In this document: in pieces, positions 40,208-49,918 of the stretch
Layout: each line of letters opens with the position of its first letter
How positions within the stretch are numbered: position 1 is the stretch's first letter
Source of the DNA: Anaerolineae bacterium
Lineage (GTDB): Bacteria; Chloroflexota; Anaerolineae; Aggregatilineales; Phototrophicaceae
Assembly: GCA_013360465.1 (NCBI GenBank)
Contig: JABWBO010000010.1
Coordinates: 1 to 64,000, forward strand
Direction: 5' to 3'
DNA length: 64,000 bases
Position numbers and translations under genes: made by a program
Notes under the pieces: generated by a model
What the model saw: the letters and a program-made list of their open reading frames with translations, nothing else
Databases searched by the model: none
What the model was told of the DNA's origin: nothing

Positions 40208-40219
40208 GAAAACGTTTTC
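40208..40219. promoter_or_regulatory. Putative LacI-family operator GAAAACGTTTTC
   Basis: Perfect 12-bp palindrome with AACGTT core, 31 bp upstream of the lacI-type gene start. Confidence 0.65.
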
Positions 40220-40325
40220 AGGAATTTAGCGTGAAACGGGAAATCATGCAAGCAGTACCCGCAAAAAATCCACATTCCTCGCCTGACGGTGCGCCGACCG
40301 AGTCGCGTTCACAGGAGCAAGACCG

Positions 40326-41090
40326 ATGCGCATCGACATCCTGACTCTTTTTCCAGAGATGTTCGACGGGGTGATGAACGCCAGCATGATGTGGAAAGCG
40401 CAGGCGTACGGCTTCCTGGACCTGCATCTGCATCAACTGCGTGACTGGACGATGGACCGTCACCGGACCGCCGATGATACGCCCTACGGCGGCGGCGGCG
40501 GCATGGTCATGCGCGCCGACATCGTGGTGCGTGCGGTGGAAGCGGTGCAGGCGATGAGCGCTTCTGCCGCGCCAGTCTACGGTATGTCGCCGCAGGGGCA
40601 GCTATTTTCTCAGGAGTGGGCGGTCCGCCTTTCGAAAGTGGATCGCCTGATCCTGGTCTGCGGACATTACGAGGGAATCGACGACCGCGCGCGTCAACTG
40701 GCGTTCACCGGCGAACTGAGCATCGGTGATTACGTGCTGACCGGCGGCGAACTGGCGGCGATGGTGATCGCCGATGCCGTTGTGCGCCAGATTCCTGGGG
40801 TGCTGGGTGCAGAGGGCGGCGCAGAGCGCGAAAGTCTTGCCGAGGGTATTCTAGAAGGCGCGCATTACACCCGACCATTGGAATTTCGCGGATTGATCGT
40901 TCCAGAGGTCCTGCAGGGCGGCAACCATGCCGCCATTGCCCGCTGGCGGCGCGCAGACGGACTGCGCCGGACATGGGACAATCGTCCTGATCTGCTGCGC
41001 CGCGCCCGCCTCACCGATGAGGATAAGCGCCTGCTGGCGAAGTTCGCTGCCGACGATGCTGCTGCCCTGCGTCGGAAAACGCAGGGCTGA
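40326..41090 (+). CDS. trmD: tRNA (guanine-N1)-methyltransferase
   Basis: MRIDILTLFPEMFDGVMNASMMWKA…YGGGGGMVM…LVCGHYEGIDDR…SIGDYVLTGGE. Confidence 0.95.
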   Translation: MRIDILTLFPEMFDGVMNASMMWKAQAYGFLDLHLHQLRDWTMDRHRTADDTPYGGGGGMVMRADIVVRAVEAVQAMSASAAPVYGMSPQGQLFSQEWAVRLSKVDRLILVCGHYEGIDDRARQLAFTGELSIGDYVLTGGELAAMVIADAVVRQIPGVLGAEGGAERESLAEGILEGAHYTRPLEFRGLIVPEVLQGGNHAAIARWRRADGLRRTWDNRPDLLRRARLTDEDKRLLAKFAADDAAALRRKTQG

Positions 41091-41255
41091 CGTCAGCCTG
41101 ATTCGGTTGCGCAGAAGTCGTCCTTGCGCTTATGATCGCGATGTGTTGGGACAAGCGCATCCGTTTTTGCTACACTTGAGCAAGTATTGATGACCGGGGC
41201 GTATCGCTGTATACAGCAGGACTGCGCCCTAATTGAGAGGAAGCAGCATAAACCC

Positions 41256-41657
41256 ATGATTAAGGAATACCGCAGCGAAATTCTGGAGCGCAAACTGAAG
41301 ACGCTCCACATTGCCGTCGATGGCATCAAAGCCTCCGTGATCGTCAACGTCGATGGGCTGTTGGTCGCTGCGTTCCCCCCCGGCAATGAAGAGAACCCGC
41401 ACGAGAACCCGACCAGCAGCCCACAGGTTGCGGCGATGTCCTCTACGCTGATCAGTCTGGCGCAGAAGACGCTCAAGCGTCTGGAACAGGGACAGTTGGA
41501 GCGCCTGCTGATGGAGGGCGAAGAAGGCGTGATGGTGGTTTTTCCTGCCGGGCGGGCTTCCCTGGCGGTACTCTGCGAGAAGGGCGCGCGACTCAGCCAC
41601 ATCCTCTATGCAGCGAAGAAGGCGGCGGCGGACATCAGCGAGGTACTGGAGTCATGA
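41256..41657 (+). CDS. Roadblock/LC7-domain protein
   Basis: …LKTLHIAVDGIKASVIVNVDGLLVAAFPP…AAMSSTLISLAQKTLKRL…GVMVVFPAGRASLAVLCEKGARL. Confidence 0.75.
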   Translation: MIKEYRSEILERKLKTLHIAVDGIKASVIVNVDGLLVAAFPPGNEENPHENPTSSPQVAAMSSTLISLAQKTLKRLEQGQLERLLMEGEEGVMVVFPAGRASLAVLCEKGARLSHILYAAKKAAADISEVLES

Positions 41658-41686
41658 AAGCGCGGGCTTATCGCCCGCACTTCGGC

Positions 41687-42397
41687 TCAGGTCGCGCCGC
41701 GCCGCCGCGTGCGCAGCTGGAACAACACGCGAATGTTCATCTTCCCCAGGGCTATCGAGTCGCCATCGCGCAGCGGATGCGGCTGGTGCGGCTGAAGGCG
41801 CATACCGTTGACCCCGGTGCCGTTGCTGCTGCCGAGGTCGAAGATTTCAACTTCGTTGTTGCGCAGGCGAATCACCGCATGACGCCGGCTGACGCCCATG
41901 CGATAGCCCGCGTACGATGTCAGATCGACATCGGGCATCGTCCCGGTCGCCGGGTCGCGCCTGCCGATGACCGTCTCTTTCTTCGGGAAGAGCAGGATAG
42001 GCGTCGCCGCGCCTTCAATTTCCAGCCGCAGCACCATGTCGTCCGTGAAGACGCTCGTGCCGGCGGTGGAAACGGCTGCCTGCATCATTTCGCCTGTATC
42101 CGTGACCCGCTGCTGACCTTCCAGGCTCATGCGGTCGTACTGCTTGGTTCCCAAGCCGCGCGTCTCGGTCAGAAGAGGGGACTTGCAGTTGAGGCAGTGG
42201 GTCGTCCCCACCGGGTTGCGATGTCCGCAGTGCTGGCAGACCAGCACGCCGGCATCGGTTTCCTTCAGCTGCGATGTACCAGAGGCGGCGGAAGATCGTT
42301 CCTCCGGTCGAGATGGCGGGCTGCCAGCGCGGGGCGGACGGGAAGCATCGCCCACCTCGTCGTGCTTTGAAAAGTCTTCAGGGTGACGGTCAGCCAT
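41687..42397 (-). CDS. Zinc-ribbon + FHA domain protein
   Basis: LVCQHCGHRNPVGTTHCLNCKSPL followed by TVIGRRDPATGTMPDVDLTSYAGYRMGVSRRHAVIRLRNNEVEIFDLGSSNGTGVNG. Confidence 0.88.
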   Translation of the reverse strand: MADRHPEDFSKHDEVGDASRPPRAGSPPSRPEERSSAASGTSQLKETDAGVLVCQHCGHRNPVGTTHCLNCKSPLLTETRGLGTKQYDRMSLEGQQRVTDTGEMMQAAVSTAGTSVFTDDMVLRLEIEGAATPILLFPKKETVIGRRDPATGTMPDVDLTSYAGYRMGVSRRHAVIRLRNNEVEIFDLGSSNGTGVNGMRLQPHQPHPLRDGDSIALGKMNIRVLFQLRTRRRGAT

Positions 42398-45089
42398 GAT
42401 GCACCTTTTAGACAGCCTCGCGTATAAGAGCGATTCTAAACCCGGAGATGTATCCAGCGCAACTCTTGTGCTGGTTTTTTCATTGCTTTTGTTTGCCGCC
42501 TTCTTGATTCGGCTGAGGGATATCGAGACCCAGAGCCTCTGGTTCGACGAAGGCTGGTCTGCGTACGCTGCCGAACAACCATCTCTGATCGCGGCATTCA
42601 ACGCCGACGCTACTAATCCACCATTGTATTATGGACTGCTCCATATTGCCGCATCGGCTTTCGGCACAAGCGAATTTTCCCTGCGTTTCGTCTCGCTGCT
42701 GTGGGGGCTGCCGGTCAGCGCACTGACCGTCCTTCTGGCGCAAAAGCTGGCGGGAGGGCGGGCGGGATTGACGACGGCGGCGCTGGCGCTGTTCAGCGCG
42801 CCGCTGTGGTGGGCGTCGCAGGAGGCGCGGATGTATACCCTGCTGGCGCTGCTGGTCCTGGGGTGCGCGTTCGCCTGGGAACGACTCCTACATCGCCCGA
42901 CGCGCGCCGCCTGGCTGGCGCTGTGGACCTTGGAATGCCTCATCCTCTACGCGCATAACACCGGTCCCGTAGTCTTCCTTTGGCTGAACAGTGTCACCGC
43001 GCTGTGGTGGCTGTCGCGCCGCAGCTTTGACAAGCCCAATTGGCGGTTGTGGTTCGCCGGGCAGATTGGCGTCGGGGTACTCTGGCTGCCTTATTTTGTC
43101 GGGCGTTTTCTGCTTCTTCCCGGCGCGAACAGCGCTGTGCAGTCATCGCTTCAGGTTTCGGAGGTGCTGCCCCGCCTCCTCGCGCTCTGGAACAGCATGT
43201 GGAGCGCGCCGCCGATCTCGCTGGTGGAAGGTTTGGGGCAGTCTGATGCGCCGATGCTCGTCGCCACGCTGATCCTGCTGCTGTGCGTCGCCGCCGGCGT
43301 CCTTGCCTCGCGCCGGCTGGGGGTCCACATCTTGCTTCTGACGGCGTACCTGGTTCTGGGGCTGGCGCTATTGGGCAACGATTTGCACGGACGTTATCTG
43401 GTGATGATTGCGCCGCTTCTGATTGTGGCGGCGGGCATCGGGCTGTCGCGCTTTGCCCTCCCGCTGCGCGCGGTAGGGATCGCCGCCGCTCTGGCGGTCT
43501 TCGCGCTCAGCCTTTCGGCGGCGCATCTGCCCGAACATGGACACGACGACGCGCGCGGCATGGTGCGCTACTATGCCGAGACGCTGACCGCCGACGATAC
43601 CGTGCTGGCGTGGTCCTACGCCGACCGCTACGAACTCGCGTACTACTGGGATCGCCTGAGTACCGCTGCCCGGCGCGTGACGCTGCCGGAGGGGGAAGAT
43701 CTGGATACGGTCGCGCTGCTGCTGCCGACTTCGGGGCGAGTCGGTCTGAATGTCTGGTACACCCAGCGCGCGGACTATCGCGGCATGATGGGCTGCCTGC
43801 TAGGACATGGGGCAGACGCCGCGCCGCTGGCGTTCACAACGGCGGGTATGACCAATCTGCTCTACGATCGCGCCCCGGCGTCACTGCCTGTCCTGCGCGA
43901 TGTCGACTGGACGTTCCGGGACGGATCTGGCGTAGAAGCGGGCACGGTTCGGGCGGTTGGAGAACTACCGGCATTTGCCTCTCATCAATCGCTGTGTCTG
44001 CCGCTGACGCTCCATCGCGGCAGCGTCGGCGCTGACGTGAAGGCAGCGGTGATCGTGCGCAATACCCTGGGCGATCCTATCGCGCAGATCGACGCAGTGT
44101 TCGCCGCCGCCGATCAGCGCCTCACCGGAGCGCTGCCGCCCGACGAACGCGCTGCCGCTTTTCCCCTGGTTCAGCTGCCCTACGGCGCACCCGCCGGCGA
44201 ATACGGCGTCTACCTGCGCCTGTACAGCGAGCGTGCGACCTCAGGGGCAGATTCCGTCGATTACGAGCCGCCGCGCCGCGCCGACATCACGGTCGTCGGG
44301 CGTGACGTGCTGATCGGCATGTGGCGGGCGTCCGAGGGAGATTGGGGAGTTCAGGAAGACGGTTCTGCGCCCGCGCGGCTGACCGGTCATGAAGTGGTTT
44401 CGCCCGACGGCAGCGTGATTCGCAATGGTGAGGTGATTCACCTGACCCTGATCTGGGAAGGACGGGGTGTTTCGGAAGCGGTCAGCCTTAGTGACGATGC
44501 CGGACGCTGGTGCGTGGAAAGCGACAGCCCGGCGGGCGATGTGACAGGAGCGCGTCGGGAATGGCACCGCCTGCGCGTCCCTTCAAACGCGCCGAGCGGT
44601 GAGGCGGTCGTGAGGGTGGGTGGCGAAGTGATCGCCCGTTACACCGTCGAATCTGCGCCCATGCTCACGGAGCGTCCTCCGGCGGACATCTCACTGGATG
44701 CGCGGTTCGCCGAAGCGGGGGCGCTGGTCGGCGCTTCTCTGCCCGATCAGCCGCTGTCTCGCGACAGCGAGCCAGTGATGACGCTGATCTGGCGTGCGGC
44801 AGATGTCCCGACAGCGGAGAGCCTCATCGTCTTTGTTCAGCTCCTCGACGGTGGCAGCAATGTCATCGCCCAGAGCGACTCCGCACCTGCCGCCGGCGCG
44901 CGCCCGACTTCCGGCTGGCGCGCCGGCGAATACATCGTGGATGAACACCGCCTGCACTTCAGCTCGCGCGCTGTGCCCGGCGCTGCCCGGCTGATCGCCG
45001 GGTTGTACGATCCGTTGACGGGGCGGCGGGTACTCCTGACCGAGGACGCTGACTTTGCCGTGATTGTTGAAAACGTCGCGGTGGAGTGA
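42396..45089 (+). CDS. Glycosyltransferase family 39-type multi-TM protein with C-terminal beta-rich modules
   Basis: RLRDIETQSLWFDEGWSAYAA… N-terminal loop, many TM helices, C-terminal LIWRAADVPTAESLIVFVQLLDGGSNVIAQSDSAP…GLYDPLTGRRV. Confidence 0.75.
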   Translation: MMHLLDSLAYKSDSKPGDVSSATLVLVFSLLLFAAFLIRLRDIETQSLWFDEGWSAYAAEQPSLIAAFNADATNPPLYYGLLHIAASAFGTSEFSLRFVSLLWGLPVSALTVLLAQKLAGGRAGLTTAALALFSAPLWWASQEARMYTLLALLVLGCAFAWERLLHRPTRAAWLALWTLECLILYAHNTGPVVFLWLNSVTALWWLSRRSFDKPNWRLWFAGQIGVGVLWLPYFVGRFLLLPGANSAVQSSLQVSEVLPRLLALWNSMWSAPPISLVEGLGQSDAPMLVATLILLLCVAAGVLASRRLGVHILLLTAYLVLGLALLGNDLHGRYLVMIAPLLIVAAGIGLSRFALPLRAVGIAAALAVFALSLSAAHLPEHGHDDARGMVRYYAETLTADDTVLAWSYADRYELAYYWDRLSTAARRVTLPEGEDLDTVALLLPTSGRVGLNVWYTQRADYRGMMGCLLGHGADAAPLAFTTAGMTNLLYDRAPASLPVLRDVDWTFRDGSGVEAGTVRAVGELPAFASHQSLCLPLTLHRGSVGADVKAAVIVRNTLGDPIAQIDAVFAAADQRLTGALPPDERAAAFPLVQLPYGAPAGEYGVYLRLYSERATSGADSVDYEPPRRADITVVGRDVLIGMWRASEGDWGVQEDGSAPARLTGHEVVSPDGSVIRNGEVIHLTLIWEGRGVSEAVSLSDDAGRWCVESDSPAGDVTGARREWHRLRVPSNAPSGEAVVRVGGEVIARYTVESAPMLTERPPADISLDARFAEAGALVGASLPDQPLSRDSEPVMTLIWRAADVPTAESLIVFVQLLDGGSNVIAQSDSAPAAGARPTSGWRAGEYIVDEHRLHFSSRAVPGAARLIAGLYDPLTGRRVLLTEDADFAVIVENVAVE

Positions 45090-45124
45090 AGTTCAGGACA
45101 GGCGGTCTACCTGCCCTGAACTTC
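45088..45124. terminator. Bidirectional hairpin terminator GAAGTTCAGG…CCTGAACTTC
   Basis: 10-bp outer perfect stem plus CAGG/CCTG inner stem between convergent genes. Confidence 0.75.
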
Positions 45125-45135
45125 CGGCTTCCAAA

Positions 45136-45994
45136 TCAGGCATTCGGCGCGAATGTATCGGAGATGCCGATGTGGAAGACGAGGAGATACTGCCCTTCGG
45201 TGCTGTTCTGGTAGCTGGTCATGTAGTAGGTGAGATAGTTGTTGGCGCGGTCGGCCGAGCGGCGTGGTGAGCATGGCGTCGTACTGCCAGCCGGGGAGCG
45301 TGCCGGTGGCGATGGTGACGTTGTAGTTGTCGAGGCGGAAGCCGGTGTCGTAGCAGAGACCGGAGTCGCCGGAGTCGTCGCAGTAGATTTGGTTGCCGGC
45401 GCTGTCGGTGACGGGGTCGCTGGTTCCGGGCATCGCCTGGAACATGAGAGGATCGACACCGGAAGTGCCGCGTGTGAGCATGTAGAGGGAGAGCGGGACG
45501 CCGGAGGTAGCCATGCCTGGGGTGATGTTGATGGAGAAGGCATCGCCCGCGCCGTCGGCGTCGGTGACCGCCATGCCTTCGAGGATGAGGATGAACTCGC
45601 CGGACTGGTTGCCGTAACCGCCGACGACGAGGGAGATGTCGGCGAAGGCGGAGGAAGAGTTCTGGCTGAAGTTGACCTGAGCGCTCAAGCTGGAAGCCGG
45701 CACGGAGCCGGTGGTGGGCAGGTTGGCGGCGTAGCGCCGCGCGTCGCTCGTATCGTCGCTGCACAGCCCGGAACCGGTGCTGGTGTCGAGGACCGCCAGG
45801 ACGGGGTCGAAGCCGTTGAGACCGACGGCGGTGGCGGTGTAGGTGAAGCCAGAGCGCATCTGGTTGACGATGACCTCCACGCCGTTGTCGAAGGTCGTCC
45901 CATCATTGCAGGTCACTGTCATCGCGAGGACCGGTGCTGCTGCGAGGATACCAATAGTCACTATGAAAAGAACCGACGCTATGCGAGCTTTCAT
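45136..45994 (-). pseudogene. Secreted hypothetical protein, apparently frameshifted near 45253
   Basis: Signal peptide MKARIASVLFIVTIGILAAAPVLA. Downstream of …WQYDAMLTTPLG the natural-looking C-terminus (DRANNYLTYYMTSYQNSTEGQYLLVFHIGISDTFAPNA*) is in another frame. Confidence 0.65.
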
Positions 45995-46132
45995 GGGAAC
46001 CTCCTGGCGCGTCTGAGTAATCTGTATCTGCTAGTATCGTTGATTTTTTTCAAAACCGCCTAGAATTCGGGAATTTTTTATACTTGTAATGGCAGCTTTC
46101 ATTCTAGAATATAAGCGACTAGAAACAAGGGA

Positions 46133-48823
46133 TTGAGAATGCAGCCACCGGATAGGGTTTTGGTGTCGGAGCGCGAAGCATCCGACGAGTTGGAAAGTAT
46201 CCTGCATTATCTCGGCTTGGATTCTGCCATCCATGCCGAAGACGGACAGAGCGCCGTCGCTTTTGACGTTGTGGCGACCGCAGACCATCTGCGCCGCTCG
46301 GTTCGCATCCTGGAGGACATCCGTTACGCGCTGAACGAACACTCCATCGTCGCCATCACCGACCAGCGCGGCGTCATTCAGTGGGTCAACGACAAGTTCA
46401 CCCAGATTTCCAAGTATCCTCGCGAAGAACTGCTGGGTCAGGATCACCGGATCATCAATTCGGGGTATCACACCAAAGCGTTCATTCGCCATATGTGGGT
46501 GACAATTGCCAACGGGCGCACCTGGAAAGGTGAGTTCAGGAACCAGGCAAAAGACGGCTCTTTCTACTGGGTTGATACGACCATCGTCCCCATGCTCAAT
46601 GCGGACGGAAAACCCTATCAGTACATCGCCATCCGCACTGACATCACCGAAAAGAAGCTGCAAGAGCTGGCGCTGCGCCGGCGCGCTGCCGAAATGGAGA
46701 CGGTCGCGCAGGTGAGTACGGCGGTGACACAGGTTGTCGATCTTCAGCAGGTACTGCAGATGGTTTGCGATCTCAGCAAAGAACGTTTCGAGATCTATCA
46801 CGCGCACATCTACCTGCTGGACGAGGCGGGTGAGAACCTGGTGCTGGCAGCGGGCGCGGGCGAGCCAGGACGTGTCATGCGCGCGCGCGGGCACAAAATT
46901 TCGGCAGCGCACCCGCACAGTATTGTGGCGGGGGCTGCGCGCATCCGGCAGGCGATCATCGTCAATGACGTGACTCAGTCGCCGAGCTTCCTGCCCAACC
47001 CTCTGCTGCCTGAAACGCGCTCAGAGATGGCAGTGCCGATGATGATCGGCGATCAGTTGGTTGGCGTACTCGATGTGCAGTCAAACGTCTTCGACCGCTT
47101 CGATGACCAGGACGCTCAGGTCAAATCGGCGCTGGCGGCGCAGGCGGCGATTGCCGTAGAAAACGCCCGCCGCTTCACCACCATTCAGCGCAACCTCACC
47201 GATCTTCGCGCTGTCACGGACGTAGGCGCGGCGATCACGACGATCCTGGATCAGGAATTGCTGCTGCAGAATGTCGTCGAGCTGGCGAAAGAACGCTTCG
47301 GTTTGTATCACGCGCACATCTACCTGCTGGACGAGGCTGGGGCGACCTTGAGGCTCGCCGCCGGCGCAGGCGAACCGGGGCGCGTCATGCTGGCGCGCGG
47401 TCATGCCATTTCTTATCAGGCGACTTCGCTGGTGGCTTCCTCCGCTCGTGAGCGTCAAGCTGTGGTCGTCAACGACGTGCTGGCGTCGCCGAGCTTCCTG
47501 CCGAACCCGCTGCTGCCGGAAACCCGATCCGAAATGTCGCTGCCGCTCCTGGTCGGCGAACAACTCGTCGGCGTACTCGACGTTCAGGCGAGCGTCGCTA
47601 ACCGCTTCGGCGGGGACGACGTGCGCGTAATGTCGTCGCTCGCGGCGCAGATCGCCATCGCCGTCGAAAACTCGCGCGCCTTCGCCCGTGTCGAAAAGGC
47701 GCGTGCTGAGATCGCTCGTGTTTACGATCTGTCGCTCGACCTCATCGGCACCGTCGGTTTTGATGGTTACTTCCGTGACCTCAACCCGGCGTGGGAACGG
47801 CTTTATCTGGTGGAACGTCAGGCAATCCTCCAGAAACCCTTCCTGGACTACGTTCATCCTGACGACGTGAAGGTGACGGAGGATGTGGTAGCGGGGCTTG
47901 CTGAAGGAAAAGCGGTGGTCCGGTTCGTCAATCGCTTCAGCGTCAGCAGTGACAACTATCGCTGGATCGAATGGAACGCGGTGTCCATTGTCGGCGAGCA
48001 GATGATCTACTTCGTCGCGCACGATGTCACCGAACAGCGCCAGATTCAGTTGCAGCGTGAGGAAATGCTGCGCGTGGCGGAAGAACAGGCGGAGCGCGAG
48101 CGCGAGACGGCTGAACGTCTGCGTGAAGTAGATCGACTCAAGTCGCAGTTCCTTGCCAATATGTCGCACGAACTGCGCACCCCGCTCAACTCGATCATCG
48201 GCTATTCCGAGATCCTGCTCGATGGCGACGATGGAGAACTCAACGAGGACGCGAACGAAGATGTGCAGACGATCTATGACAGCGGCAAGCATCTGCTCAG
48301 CCTGATCAACGAGATTCTCGATCTCGCCAAGATCGAGGCGGGCGAGATCCACCTCACGCCGGAGCTGATCGACCTTGGACGCCTGGTCGGCGATGTAGTC
48401 CAGACCGCCCAGGTGTTGGTGAAGGGGCGGCGCGTCACTTTGTCGCTGAATATCGAAGAGACAGAAATGCAGGCTTCGACGGATCCGGTGCGTCTGCGCC
48501 AGGTGTTGACCAACCTGCTGAGCAACGCCATCAAGTTCACCGAGGACGGCTCCGTGACGGTGACGCTGTCCAGGCAGGGGCGGTACTTGGCGCGAATCGC
48601 CGTTCAGGATACCGGTATCGGCATCAAGCCGGAGGACCAGGAGGCGATCTTTGAGCGCTTCCGTCAAGTGGATGGTTCATCCACCCGCCGCGCCGGGGGC
48701 ACCGGGCTGGGACTGTCGATCACGCGCAGCCTGGTCGAACTCCTGGGCGGAGAGATCGGTGTCACCAGTGCGCCTGGCGTGGGTTCAACCTTCTGGTTCA
48801 CCCTGCCGCTGCGCCTCAACTGA
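46133..48823 (+). CDS. Multi-sensor hybrid-type histidine kinase (PAS-GAF-GAF-PAS-HisKA-HATPase)
   Basis: PAS ([16 protein letters not shown]…), two GAF repeats, [23 protein letters not shown], HATPase [20 protein letters not shown]. Confidence 0.92.
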   Translation: MRMQPPDRVLVSEREASDELESILHYLGLDSAIHAEDGQSAVAFDVVATADHLRRSVRILEDIRYALNEHSIVAITDQRGVIQWVNDKFTQISKYPREELLGQDHRIINSGYHTKAFIRHMWVTIANGRTWKGEFRNQAKDGSFYWVDTTIVPMLNADGKPYQYIAIRTDITEKKLQELALRRRAAEMETVAQVSTAVTQVVDLQQVLQMVCDLSKERFEIYHAHIYLLDEAGENLVLAAGAGEPGRVMRARGHKISAAHPHSIVAGAARIRQAIIVNDVTQSPSFLPNPLLPETRSEMAVPMMIGDQLVGVLDVQSNVFDRFDDQDAQVKSALAAQAAIAVENARRFTTIQRNLTDLRAVTDVGAAITTILDQELLLQNVVELAKERFGLYHAHIYLLDEAGATLRLAAGAGEPGRVMLARGHAISYQATSLVASSARERQAVVVNDVLASPSFLPNPLLPETRSEMSLPLLVGEQLVGVLDVQASVANRFGGDDVRVMSSLAAQIAIAVENSRAFARVEKARAEIARVYDLSLDLIGTVGFDGYFRDLNPAWERLYLVERQAILQKPFLDYVHPDDVKVTEDVVAGLAEGKAVVRFVNRFSVSSDNYRWIEWNAVSIVGEQMIYFVAHDVTEQRQIQLQREEMLRVAEEQAERERETAERLREVDRLKSQFLANMSHELRTPLNSIIGYSEILLDGDDGELNEDANEDVQTIYDSGKHLLSLINEILDLAKIEAGEIHLTPELIDLGRLVGDVVQTAQVLVKGRRVTLSLNIEETEMQASTDPVRLRQVLTNLLSNAIKFTEDGSVTVTLSRQGRYLARIAVQDTGIGIKPEDQEAIFERFRQVDGSSTRRAGGTGLGLSITRSLVELLGGEIGVTSAPGVGSTFWFTLPLRLN

Positions 48824-49108
48824 ACGTCATCCGGTTGAATCGTGTCGAGCTGCCGGGGGCAGATTCGGAATGCTCTCGGCGCTTGTTTAAGCAGGAACAG
48901 GAACCTACGTGTATTTTACTCGCTGGGGGAAGGGTATACCCCTCTGACCCGGCTCTGGGAGTACGAGCAGCTTTTCGGTCATGATCACCTTTATCGTTGC
49001 AGACAAAACGTTAATAAGTAGGAAGTGAAAATCACAGGGCTGTACTCAGCAGGAATGGAGTAGCATGTGAAGCACGGGTACAATGGGGATGGGGTTTACA
49101 GGGACGAG

Positions 49109-49501
49109 ATGGCTAACAAGGTGGTCTGTATCGAAGACAACCCGCAGAATTCCCGCCTGATCCGCAAGATGCTGGGATCGGCAGGATACCATGTTATTGA
49201 AGCCGGCGACGGTGCAAGCGGTCATGAGGCGGTTTTACGAGAGCGCCCCGCGCTGATCCTGATGGATGTAAACCTGCCGGACATCGATGGGCTTGAACTG
49301 ACGCAGCGCATCAAAGCGAATCCCGAACTTCAGCACATCCCGGTGGTTGCGCTCACGGCGAATGCGATGTACGGTGATCGCGAGCGCTGCCTCGCCGCCG
49401 GATGTAACGACTACCTCCCTAAGCCGGTCACCAAGTCGATGCTGCTTTCGACGGTGGCGTCGCTTCTGGGCGATGCCGCACCGACTGTCGCCGGCAGCTG
49501 A
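49109..49501 (+). CDS. Single-domain response regulator
   Basis: MANKVVCIEDNPQNSRLIRKML…LILMDVNLPDIDGLEL…ALTANAM…YLPKPV. Confidence 0.9.
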   Translation: MANKVVCIEDNPQNSRLIRKMLGSAGYHVIEAGDGASGHEAVLRERPALILMDVNLPDIDGLELTQRIKANPELQHIPVVALTANAMYGDRERCLAAGCNDYLPKPVTKSMLLSTVASLLGDAAPTVAGS

Positions 49502-49531
49502 TGCTGCTGCACAAGAGAGGGGAAGACGATA

Positions 49532-49915
49532 ATGCGCAGGATCGTACTCATCGAAGATGACGCGAACAGCGTCCGAATGGTCACCCGTCTGCTGGAACGC
49601 GCCGGATACAAGGTCCAAAGCGCGTTAGAAGGCGAGACGGGACTCGAACTTGTCGCCGAGACTCAGCCCGATGTCGTCCTGGTGGACCTGGGACTGCCGG
49701 ACATCGACGGACAGACTATCATTGCTGTGCTGCGCCAGCGCACCGATCTGGCGCGGACCGCCGTCGTCGCCTTCACTGCCTGGCCTGAAGAGACCGCGCA
49801 CGCCATGCTGCAAGCCTACGGATGCGATGGCGTGATCACCAAGCCGATCAATACACGTACCTTTGCGCAGCAGGTTGCCCGGTATATCCAGGTTCAGGCG
49901 AACGCAGAAGGATAG
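49532..49915 (+). CDS. Single-domain response regulator
   Basis: MRRIVLIEDDANSVRMVTRLLERAGY…VVLVDLGLPDIDGQTI…GVITKPIN. Confidence 0.9.
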   Translation: MRRIVLIEDDANSVRMVTRLLERAGYKVQSALEGETGLELVAETQPDVVLVDLGLPDIDGQTIIAVLRQRTDLARTAVVAFTAWPEETAHAMLQAYGCDGVITKPINTRTFAQQVARYIQVQANAEG

Positions 49916-49918
49916 CAA

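Noticed and set aside
28200-48860. Shared 13-mer GTCGAGCTGCCGG near 28203 and 48844
   Set aside because: Match is short and does not extend; may be chance in GC-rich DNA, although the 28203 copy forms a small hairpin.
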